From: Acanthacorydalis orientalis
Lineage: Eukaryota; Arthropoda; Insecta; Megaloptera; Corydalidae
Direction of reading: 5' to 3'
Length of the DNA: 64,000 nucleotides
Assembly: GCA_034766995.1 (NCBI GenBank)
Contig: CM068314.1
Location: forward strand, 12,473,201-12,537,200
Position numbers and translations under genes: made by a program
Notes under the pieces: model-generated
Databases searched by the model: none
What the model was told of the DNA's origin: nothing
Seen by the model: the letters and a program-made list of their open reading frames with translations, nothing else
Shown here: positions 12,339 to 21,440 of the stretch, in pieces
Numbering within the stretch: position 1 is the first letter of the stretch
How the letters are laid out: the number at the start of each line of letters is the position of its first letter

Positions 12339-12484
12339 TATTGAGCGAATATATGCGATACAAGTAAAGCAAATCGCCAGGTAATTAAAAAAATAGCGGT
12401 CAACGAAAGAAAGAAATTCATTTATAATCATAAATTACATTTATGAGAAGTATTTTATTCAATATATTTGGTATTGTCTTGTAT

Positions 12485-12491
<7 letters not shown>

Positions 12492-12521
<30 letters not shown>
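12492..12521. repeat. (TA)n microsatellite
   Basis: TA run of about 30 bases, 160 bases upstream of the RING-box start codon. Confidence 0.95.
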
Positions 12522-12526
<5 letters not shown>

Positions 12527-12679
12527 CGTATGTAACTAGACTAAAGATATTTTAAAAAATAAATTATATATTGCTCATTTGTTAATATCAAACAAATTGT
12601 CAAATATCAGGATGTTGTAACATAAAATCAAAATTATAAATTAATTAAATTTTATATAATCAATAGTTTAACATAAAAA

Positions 12680-13081
12680 ATGGCTACGGCGATGGACGTA
12701 GATCTGGATAAAGATGATGATACGAAAACAGTCGACGATTCCATGGAAGATGACATAGAGGTTGGAACAGAATTAACACCAAAGAATAGTGTGAAGAGTA
12801 GTGATATGAAGCAACGTTTCACCGTGAAACGTTGGGACGCAGTTGCGCTCTGGGCGTGGGACTTAATCGTTGACAATTGTGCCATCTGCCGTAACCAAAT
12901 AATGGAACCGTGCATTGAATGTCAAGCACATTACCTAGCGGACGAATTAGAAGAATGTTCAGCCGCGTGGGGTGCTTGCGGACACGCGTACCATTTTCAT
13001 TGTATTTCAAGATGGTTGAAGGCGAGGCAGACGTGCCCGTTGGATAATAAAACATGGGAGTTTCAGAAGTATGGAAACTGA
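12680..13081 (+). CDS. Roc1-like: RING-box protein of the RBX1/ROC1 family, intronless
   Basis: RBX1/ROC1 is the RING subunit of cullin-RING ubiquitin ligases; it binds the cullin through an N-terminal beta strand and recruits the E2 enzyme. This 133-residue protein begins MATAMDVD, like the family's usual MAAAMDVD start, and an in-frame TAA sits at 12674-12676, so the start is secure. A family-type cullin-binding segment is at residues 46-66 ([16 protein letters not shown]). All twelve expected zinc ligands are present: C67, C70, C78, C81, C93, C100, H102, H105, H107, C108, C119 and D122. The E2-contact positions I69 and W112 are kept, and the end is WEFQKYGN. Oddities: about 25 extra, mostly acidic residues at 9-43 (the usual length is about 108), and the loop between C81 and C93 reads [11 protein letters not shown] instead of the near-invariant QANQASATSEE. 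There is no intron. I infer a retroposed or divergent paralogue with an intact frame; activity is not proven. Confidence in the family is very high. Confidence 0.96.
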   Translation: MATAMDVDLDKDDDTKTVDDSMEDDIEVGTELTPKNSVKSSDMKQRFTVKRWDAVALWAWDLIVDNCAICRNQIMEPCIECQAHYLADELEECSAAWGACGHAYHFHCISRWLKARQTCPLDNKTWEFQKYGN

Positions 13082-13256
13082 ATATAATTGATTATGTACT
13101 ATTTTTTCCACTGTCTCGCTCCTTCGATTTCGTTTGTATTTATATTTCTAAAATTATCATACATTTTTTACACCGATTTTCAAGAATACTATAAAAATTT
13201 TATAATATAAAACATATATTTAAGAAAGATATTGAAACGAAAGCTGTTTTTTTTAT

Positions 13257-13262
13257 AATAAA
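13257..13262 (+). terminator. Polyadenylation signal AATAAA
   Basis: The first canonical AATAAA downstream of the RING-box stop codon, 176 bases after it. It is plausible for a short 3' UTR. In sequence this AT-rich the hexamer is common, so support is moderate. Confidence 0.5.
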
Positions 13263-13585
13263 TTTTTACAATATTAATGTGTATTCTTATTTTATATACT
13301 GGCATTTATTAAACACACACAGTTATATTTAAGCGATAATTCTGAAAAAGTTATATCTTCTCAATAATGAAATCAAACGTAAATTTTAATATTTTTCAAA
13401 TAAATATCTAATATTAAAATCATATTTCTATTAACAAAGTTTATTAACATAATTGCAAATGTCTTCATATGAACATTTTTAAAATATGAAATATCTAAGA
13501 AATATTAAACGCATTTAAAACTTAAGAAGTTAAGCAGATGAAAGTAATTATTGGTTTTATCTAATAATTTGTTCTCGAATATACA

Positions 13586-14152
13586 TTAGGTTGATAGGAA
13601 AATAATTGTGGTTTTTGTTTTCAGAATTCTAACCTTAATTTTTTTCAATGAAACTGTCATTTCATCATATTTATGTTAATATTTTAAAGTGAATTTTTCG
13701 ATTTGTATTTTGATAATATTGACTTTGATTTTACTATTAATTTTGCTTTAAATTGTGCTATTGAATTGAAGATGAAGTAGAAGAAAATAAGAGCTAGTTT
13801 TTTGTATGAGTTCAAAACGGGTGGTAAAGCAGCAGAAACTGATCATAAACTAAACGCTACTTTTGATGTGGGTACTGTTAAGGAACGTACGGTGCAATAG
13901 TGATTACAAAAAATTCATGACAGAAAGCCTTGAAGAAGAAGGTCACGGGAATCCTTTTTCAATTCATAACGACTAACTGAAGATGTTAGTTGAATCAAAA
14001 TCACGCACAACAATTCAAGAGCTTGTACAAAAGTTAGACGTTAGTCATCCAACAGTTCTGAATCAATTAACACAGCTAGGAAAATCAAAAAAGATAAATA
14101 TGTATATGAATTTGAAGGTCATAAGCTGCAATTATTTTTCTTCCAACTGTAA
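13586..14152 (+). mobile_element. Internally deleted mariner-family element, copy 1
   Basis: The 5' end reads TTAGGTTGATAGGAAAATAA followed by TTGTGG, and the 3' end carries the inverted form (CTGCAATTATTTTTC, then CCAACTGTAA followed by TA). Inside is a 5' leader shared with the copies at 24226 and 35360, then the N-terminal part of a mariner transposase. The catalytic DD(E/D) domain is absent: at 14106-14122 the reading frame for the helix-turn-helix region passes directly into the 3' terminal repeat. The same junction occurs in the other copies, so this is a non-autonomous family and not a private deletion. It inserted about 320 bases beyond the RING-box poly(A) signal. Confidence 0.85.
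13772..14125 (+). pseudogene. Mariner transposase N-terminal domain relic (copy 1)
   Basis: Translation in shifting frames gives the mariner N-terminal pattern: an LYEFKTGGKAAET-type first helix-turn-helix, a GTVKERTVQ block, then in an open frame from 13983 the second half with TTIQELVQKLDVSHPTV and QLGKSKK. In mariner transposases this bipartite region binds the terminal repeat. Stops at about 13898-13903 (TAG TGA) and frame breaks make it nonfunctional. No catalytic residues are encoded. Confidence 0.85.
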
Positions 14153-14455
14153 TATTTATTTAAATATTTCAAAAGGTCTAAAAGTTTATAAATATGCTCT
14201 ACATTATGTTTAGTTTTCTTGATTTACCTTTAGAAATTCTGTATTTTTTTCTTAATATGGCATATTTTTTACTGTATTATATTTTTTAGTAAGTTTTTTT
14301 CTCTAATTATAAAACAAATAATTTTTAAGAGTTTTCCGTTTAAATAATTGTGAGAACATACTTTATTAAAAATCTTAAAAATATAAGTAAACTTGTGTAA
14401 GAGTGATTTTTTTCAGATTTAATATAATAGTTAATAAACTGCTGATGTAATTGTA

Positions 14456-14493
<38 letters not shown>

Positions 14494-15599
14494 GCGAAAA
14501 AAATGACTTAATTCGTTGGCAGACATAAAAATTTATTTAGTGAACTGCGAAAATCGTTTTAATTAAACTGTCTACACTATAATTAACTTTCCGCTATATG
14601 ATTTTTGATAAGATATTTTGTAGTTACCATCACAGCCAGGGACAATACGAATAAAGCAGTATAAATCTAATAAAAAAAGCTCGAACGGCAATACTATTGT
14701 GACCAATTTTCAGAACACAATTTTTCCGAGAAGAAAATTGCTTTCTTAAAAAATAGAATTTATTTGATATAGCACAAGAGCACGGCATTGTTTTTATGTT
14801 TGAAATATCAAATATACTTCTTCAATAAAGTTATACTGCTGAACCGGAAGAAGAATTCGAAATAGTTAAACGCAAAAGTTTTCATTTATATAAAAAAAAC
14901 GAAATAGTTTGGTTATAACAATGATTTCAAAGTCTCGCTATAAATGAATTTTATACGATTTCATGTTTACATTTCGGGTGCGTTTACTATGAATATTTTA
15001 TCTACTATATCGTTCCATTTCAACTCATCATTAATGTCGGGTTTTATTTCTTTAAGCTCTTCATTGCTCTTTGCGCATTTCCTTTTTTCTATGCAGTTGT
15101 TTATAAAATATGTATGTGTACGAGTTTATGTATAAAGCGTATACATAATCAATAAATAATTATGCTTTCATTTTTTCTGTTTTTTTTTTCACAATATTCT
15201 TTTTTAAAAGAAAGCAATATTAAAAGTGAATAAAATGAAATTTTTTTAAATCAAAAATAATAAAAATGTTATATTTTTTGTCAATTTTGTTATGGAACTT
15301 ACTTTTCTATTAGATATATAAAAATTTATGAAATTAAACTAATTAATTAGTAAAACAGTAAGCTTTTTAAGAGTTTATTTTGTAAAAAAACTATTTTATT
15401 TTATTTAAAGAATTTTCTGAAATAAAATTTATGTGCCAAACGTATGTGATCTTCAAGATAAGTAAATACCTTTTAGTTTAATAACCTAGTGAAACAATTC
15501 ACACACACTGTGAATGTATATATATATATATATGTTTATGTTAAAAATAAAATAGAGAGTGACGAAACACTATAACAAAGGACATAAAATGTAATTTAA
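14153..15599. other. AT-rich noncoding stretch
   Basis: It holds a (TA)n run at 14460-14491. The part at 14500-14730 is a little more complex but has no frame or recognised RNA. A small open frame at 14944-15135 matches nothing that I know. Confidence 0.5.
14460..14491. repeat. (TA)n microsatellite
   Basis: TA run of about 31 bases. Confidence 0.95.
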
Positions 15600-15830
15600 T
15601 TCAGAGGTTCTTGATAGAGAAGAGCGCATGTCAGGACAAGTGATAAACTTGATTACGATTCCTATTTCACAATTACATTCCCACGACGACGCTCTGTCAG
15701 CTCTCCGCGACTCTACTATTAAATTCCAATGCCGGGAATCGAATTGAACAAAGCATCATCGGGATATTGGAAGTTGTTTTTTTTTGTTCTCGTTCTCTGT
15801 CGTGCGATTTGCGATAGTGATTTGAAAGTC
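15600..15830. promoter_or_regulatory. CpG-containing island (candidate regulatory element)
   Basis: A more complex block with CCCACGACGACGCTCTG near 15680, CTCTCCGCGACTC near 15701 and GCCGGGAATCG near 15732. The open frame starting at 15729 runs into TA and TG repeats and is not convincing as coding. A regulatory island is the best reading; no strong single motif decides it. Confidence 0.3.
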
Positions 15831-15893
15831 TATTGCATTATATGTATATATGCCTGTGTGTATGTGTGTGATATATGTATGTATTATATGAGT

Positions 15894-15898
<5 letters not shown>

Positions 15899-15945
<47 letters not shown>
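15899..15945. repeat. Compound microsatellite (TA)n(TG)n
   Basis: TA run (15899-15927) passing into TG run (15927-15945). Confidence 0.93.
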
Positions 15946-16147
15946 ACGTATAAAAAGAGTTTTGTGTGCGTGAATGTGATATGGTATTTCCGGAGAATAT
16001 ATTACTATATTGAAGATGTGTGTTAATACGTGCACCATTTTTGCATCTTCCAATTTATTTCTCCTATTGTGTCGAACGTTTAAAGAATATTTGAATATTA
16101 AATGTGTATAGTACATCAGTTTATTGGATATTTTATCATATGAAATT

Positions 16148-16148
<1 letters not shown>

Positions 16149-16246
<98 letters not shown>

Positions 16247-16247
16247 C
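16149..16247. repeat. (AT)n microsatellite, the longest tract
   Basis: About 99 bases of AT with single G interruptions near 16167 and 16239. This is the longest dinucleotide tract that I see in the window. Confidence 0.95.
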
Positions 16248-16620
16248 TAAATACATAAATAATGTCATTACTTCTGTATTATTTTCTGATAATGTATTGA
16301 AGTAAATGAATTGATAGTAATTTATCAAATGTTCCTATATATCATCAATAAAAACACCACTAATAATTATCCTCAGAGTATTAAAGTTCAAAAAATTATT
16401 ATTTTTGTAATTTTATATTTTATTACATTATGTACCAATTCTTTCATATCTAGTTATCGTTATTTAATGCATTTTCAACAGCTCATTCATCTTCTCTTGC
16501 TCATTTTTAATATGAGTTTTTGTACCTGCAGTAATTTAATAACACATAATTTTTTAAAAAAATGGTTTAATATTCAGTATTGAATATGTACCCCTCCCAA
16601 TACACACATATAACTAAATA

Positions 16621-16826
16621 GAGAGATTCTACTTAGGTTTACATACAAAAGTATTAAAAAGACGAAAAAAATAAGAAAAAATCATGTTATCCCCCATTTA
16701 ATATTTCAGTTCAATTGCATTTTAGTATTGAATTGATCTAAAATACTAATTAAAAAATAACATGACTTTCTTAACCACTCTACCCTTTTTTAATACTTCC
16801 ATGCGGAAGCCTAATTTGAATCTCTC
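16621..16826. mobile_element. Palindromic foldback MITE, copy 2
   Basis: The left arm (GAGAGATTC, TTAGG, AAAAGTATTAAAAAG, TCATGTTAT) is the approximate reverse complement of the right arm (ATAACATGA, TTTAATACTTCCATG, CCTAATTTGAATCTCTC). The arms are about 70 bases. The centre, TTCAGTTCAATTGCATTTTAG, matches the centre of the copy at 5993-6187, so the two are homologous along their length. No coding capacity. Confidence 0.8.
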
Positions 16827-18469
16827 TCTCTCTTTCTATGTATATATATATATATATATATCGAGGACCTATCCAGCTTACGAGGTAAGAAGAATGAGAA
16901 GATAAATGTTAGATTTTTCTGTACTTTGGTACTGATAAAAATATAAAGATCGAATTTATACTTTCTTCAATCCAAAAAAAAATATTACTGAAATCCCATT
17001 GGACTATCTTCGTAATTATTTTTAAATCTGTTATTGATGCATAACACACATGTATGTATTCATATGTTATTATAAGCCATATATATATATATATATGCAT
17101 ATATATATATATATAATTTTAGTACTATAATAAAGTATTTCTGTGTTCATATAACAATAAGTAATTTATATTGAATTTTTCTTGAAGCAATGAAACTAAA
17201 AACGTATTAATACAGATGTCAACACTGTATAGCAATTTGGAGATGTAAATTTTTTTTGTTGACAGGTTATAATTTATTTTTTTTTATTTCAACGGTAAAA
17301 ATTGCCTTCACCACCTACGAAATATTAGCAATCCTTTTAAGTTGCCAGAAACAACATTTCATGGCCTATATTTTTCCACAAGAATCAACAAGAATTTTAT
17401 AAATAATTTATTAGTATACACGTCAGTTGAAAACAGAAAACTTGTACATTTTTATAGAAATGTTAAAGAATTTAATGAATGTATGATTTGAATGAATACA
17501 AAAATATAATACATACTTTTTTCAATATTTTTTTATCCATATATATATATATATATACACATATATGTATGTATATATGTACGTGTATGTAAACATTGTA
17601 CTATATCTCATTAAAATAATACAGAAAAAATAAAATACAAACATTTGTACTTTGTACAATAATTTCACAAAACTCATTTTAATTTTCTCTGGTTTTAAAT
17701 TATAAAACATTTTTTACTTTGTCTTTACTGATTTTATTAATTTTTACCTCTAGCAATTTTCCAGAATCTTTTCTCTTGAATTAAAACATTTAGTGGTTGT
17801 TTGAATTTATAATAACTTTTATACCTAACTGTATACATACATATATATAATAAAAAAATTTATATATAAAAATATTCTCCAGTTCTTAAAACTAATATCG
17901 ATATCAAACATTTTATGATGTGAATCATTCTAAATTCTATATGATTCATTCCAGGAATAATTTAATTTTTATGTTAGGTTCTTAAATATATAAAAATTAA
18001 TATAGAACTAATGTTCAATTTCTAGAAAGTTAACACTTAAAATATGTATGTTTGAATCTATAATTTTATTATGTAAATAAAGTTATAGATATAAATTTTA
18101 TTGGTTTTAAATAGATACTAATTTTTATACTATTGTAATTTTACACAAAAAAAAGAAATAATTTGAATAATTGTATTAATATTAAAATAGATTTATTTCG
18201 TTCAAGATTAAAGAAGTATCTAATGAGTAATATATTGCGACCACATTAGATACTTCAGTTTCATTCCTAATATATTTCGTTAAGAATGGAAAAAATTCCG
18301 AGCGAAAACAATAACAGTAAAAAATGATAACAGAGGGGCTAACTACAATCATAACAATTCGAAAAAATGAGAAGCAAGATGTTTGAAACATCGTATTGTC
18401 CCCAATATTGTGGTGTACGCATTTGTATGTCAGAACAAGATAAACTAAAAAAATCTCAAAAGTTCTGTG
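16827..18469. other. AT-rich noncoding stretch
   Basis: (TA)n runs lie at 16841-16861, 17078-17115 and 17538-17557. Nothing else is recognisable. The small minus-strand frame at 18182-18391 shows no family resemblance. Confidence 0.5.
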
Positions 18470-18660
18470 TAACAGTCATCAGCCTCCCCTTTACGACGCC
18501 TTTTTGAAAACTTTTCCAACTTTTCTCGCATTTTCCGGAACGTACGACGGAGTACGACGACGTTAGAAAAAAGTCATATTCCACAAGTTGTTTACTTGTT
18601 CTACCATTATTTCGCTTGTGCAACGGCGTAATAAAAAAAAGTGATGGAGGGAAAATTCAC
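18470..18660. promoter_or_regulatory. CpG-containing island (candidate regulatory element)
   Basis: A compact complex block with CTTTACGACGCC near 18489 and AACGTACGACGGAGTACGACG near 18539, where the ACGACG word is repeated. It is surrounded by plain AT-rich DNA. No reading frame. Cis-regulatory function is inference from composition only. Confidence 0.3.
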
Positions 18661-19102
18661 ATCACATTATTATAGATATTGTAGAACTTTGGAACATTTT
18701 TTGTATGATAGAAAGCATATGTTTATTTCTTTTTTTCTCTCGTCTTGAATATAAACGATCAAGTTTTCTATACATTAAGTTACAATACAAAAATCAATGT
18801 TACAGTTTTATTACTCTATAATTAACATTGTAATAGCAGAGAACTATATGTTAACTTTGCAGAGATTAACTTTGAACTAATTAATATCCAATTTTGTTTG
18901 CGAAGAATTGTAACAGTACTTTGAAAAAAATATTAATAAAATTTCAATAAAAAATGTATTCATATTTTTTTTACTCGAAGCGTTTTTAATATCGTTTGTT
19001 ATATTTTTAAATATTTTCTCAATATTTATTCTATAATATTCGAAATAGTATTATTTATTCTTTGAGATAAATAAATTATAAAAAATGTTCTTGCTTATAT
19101 AT

Positions 19103-19134
19103 AGCATTTCAATATTTTTTATGGGTTTATTATG

Positions 19135-19172
<38 letters not shown>

Positions 19173-19202
19173 TAATAAACCCAGAAAAAATATTGAAATG
19201 CT
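19103..19202. repeat. 100-base hairpin with a (TA)n loop
   Basis: The left arm, AGCATTTCAATATTTTTT followed by ATGGGTTTATTATGATT, pairs with the right arm, AATTATAATAAACCC followed by AGAAAAAATATTGAAATGCT, with about two mismatches over some 37 bases. The (TA)n between the arms is itself self-complementary, so the whole 100 bases can form one long stem. It may be a foldback relic or an expanded palindrome. A small-RNA precursor is possible but there is no homology to support it. Confidence 0.8.
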
Positions 19203-20520
19203 TTTATGATTATTCAGTTTTTTTTGTTTCTTATTTCACCACAATATTTTAAAAAATGAAAAGTTTACAAAATAACTGAAAATTATTAATTTTCTATTGT
19301 CAAAAAATTAATATACATAGCCTTAGTTTTGATACAAAAAAAAGAATACTTAAAACGAACAGACTTAAAACAAGTATCGACTTTTCATAATAAGTGATAA
19401 ATAAATGATAAGATTAACTGCGACTTTATTTTAAATAATCAAATTAAAAATTCAGTCTGTTATTTTATTTTATATTTTACTGTATAAGATTATTAATTAT
19501 ACACTCATTTTTGAACGGACGAAATAAGATACAGGTGTTTGCTTGTCACATTTTTTTGATAAATTATGGTATTATAATTTTTAATTTTGCGTTTTAATTT
19601 AACTTCCAGCATTTGATTCGAACAAGGACGATTTTTTTAAAAAATATTAGTCTGTCAATAATTTTTATAAATGATTATTAATTAGCAATATCTTGATTAT
19701 TAATTCAGTTGGTAAGCGATTTGGCTCTACTACCAGTAACATTTTATCTCAAAAATATAGTTCTACAACCATTATTATAATCTTCTTTGATTATTATCCG
19801 TTGAAGACTCGTACTATTCAATTATCTCTTTTATTTTAATACTTTTTTCAAGTTTGTCAAAAGGGTAGTATTTAAACAATTCGATGATTTTAAAACGATA
19901 GATTCATGTTTTTTAGGAATTCCTTTTAAGTAGCATGATACTTTTCCATTGATTTCTTGTTAGTTTATGACGAAAATTTTTTTTTAATTAATAATTATCA
20001 CCATGAATTAATGATAAATTATTAATAAATAAAATTTAATAATAAACACAAAAGAAATATCATTCAGATCTGAATCATCTAACTAGTTATTTCATGGTTA
20101 ATTTTTATTTTTAGAATTTTTGTGTTATTTATAACTTACACTCTTTAAAATAGAGTACTTATTTATATTATTACTTATATATATATATATATATAAATAA
20201 ATATTAGATGTGTTATACATGTGTTATGCATATATATATATTAGACTCATGGTTAAATTGTAACAAATACTAACATCTGAATAATAATAATTAAATTGGA
20301 AAAATGATTCAATATAAATTTAATACAACTGATATATTGATTTTATATATATATATATATATATATAATATTGTTCCAAGAATTGTGTTTTTAAAGAAAA
20401 ATATTTTTTTCTAAATATATAGTATAAATAAAAGAGGTTTGAAATTATTTTTTTAAGATCTTTGAAAAATCTTTTGATTATGAAAAGGTTTTTTTAATTT
20501 TCTTATCCGCTTCATTTATC

Positions 20521-20526
<6 letters not shown>
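19203..20526. other. AT-rich noncoding stretch
   Basis: Short (TA)n runs lie at 20177-20195, 20229-20241 and 20346-20367. No gene or recognised motif. Confidence 0.5.

Positions 20527-20600
<74 letters not shown>
20527..20600. repeat. Compound microsatellite (CT)n(TA)n(TG)n
   Basis: CT run 20527-20552, TA run 20552-20586, TG run 20586-20600. It repeats the architecture of 10334-10397. Confidence 0.93.
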
Positions 20601-20880
20601 AGGTTGTGATCGGATGAGTGGATGTTGTAATTGCGAGAAAAGTGACAATTACTTAACATAATTGTTGCCTGTAATATATGTTGTTTGTAATCGCCTAGAA
20701 TGGTGGTGGAGGGAATTCACCCAGGGAAAAGCACAGCGAGTAGATATAGTTGTGTGATGCGTTTGTTAAAATTCAGTAATCATGGTAATAATTGTAGTAT
20801 GATTGTCAAAATTGACAAGGAAATAAATTGTTGCTAGTTATCAGTATGTTCTAATTATCCTGACCAGTAAAACAAATCCC
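20601..20880. other. Moderately complex noncoding block
   Basis: It contains GGGAATTCACCC near 20715, which resembles a kappaB-like half palindrome, and the partial repeat TTGTCAAAATTGACAA near 20802, an inverted repeat of TTGTCAA. No open frame. Possibly regulatory. Confidence 0.25.
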
Positions 20881-20881
20881 T

Positions 20882-20949
<68 letters not shown>

Positions 20950-20968
20950 GTATATATATATATATATA
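20882..20968. repeat. Compound microsatellite (AC)n(TA)n
   Basis: AC run 20882-20900 passing into TA run to 20968, with one ACG interruption near 20949. Confidence 0.93.
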
Positions 20969-20997
20969 ATAAGTTTCTCTATTTTCCTTTATTAGAA

Positions 20998-21112
20998 ATG
21001 TGCTATTTTTATATAATTATTTTTATTATTTTTATATAATTACATTATTTTTATTATAACATTATTTTTATTATTTTTATATAATTGCATTATTTTTATA
21101 TAATTACATGTT
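20998..21112. repeat. Local AT-rich minisatellite
   Basis: The word ATTTTTATATAATTA and the shorter ATTATTTTTATTAT recur four to five times in irregular order across about 115 bases. This is slippage-type tandem duplication. Confidence 0.7.
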
Positions 21113-21179
21113 TTAATTAGTAGAAATATTTCATTTAACAAAATTCTTGTAAATATTATTAATGCAAAAATATATTATT

Positions 21180-21440
21180 TAATTTCCGTTCGTTCAGAAC
21201 ATGTCAGATTATTAATCATTTTTCATCAAAGCTGCTTCATAGCTTGCGCAGTAATTTCAGTCTAGCTTTAGTATGACTATAATGAGAAACGTGTGAAAAA
21301 TTACACGTACAGGTGCAATGATCGTAAAGTTATTTTAAGTATTTGGTTGAAAAACAAAACATATTCTCACCTAAATGAGTCCGTCAACGTATAAAAAGTG
21401 TTAATATGAGCCAAAAAAACATATTTTTCATGTCGGGACA
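21180..21440. other. Moderately complex noncoding block
   Basis: It is more complex than its neighbours (for example GCTTGCGCAGTAATTTCAG near 21242 and CACGTACAGGTGCAATG near 21303, which includes a CAGGTG E-box). No frame. Regulatory function is only a guess. Confidence 0.25.

Larger units (their letters stand above)
11481..12679. other. Noncoding stretch upstream of the RING-box gene
   Basis: It contains (TA)n runs at 11500-11529, 12282-12333 and 12492-12521. At 12601-12610 the sequence CAAATATCAG could serve as a splice acceptor for a 5' untranslated exon of the gene at 12680, with a donor further upstream. This is only a possibility; no branch point or donor can be fixed by eye. Confidence 0.4.

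Noticed and set aside
12652..13055. Two minus-strand open frames over the RING-box gene
   Set aside because: They are antisense shadows of the real plus-strand gene and have no family resemblance.
14629..14639. ATCACAGCCAG, the core of the miR-2 family
   Set aside because: No complementary passenger arm is found upstream or downstream, so no precursor hairpin can form.
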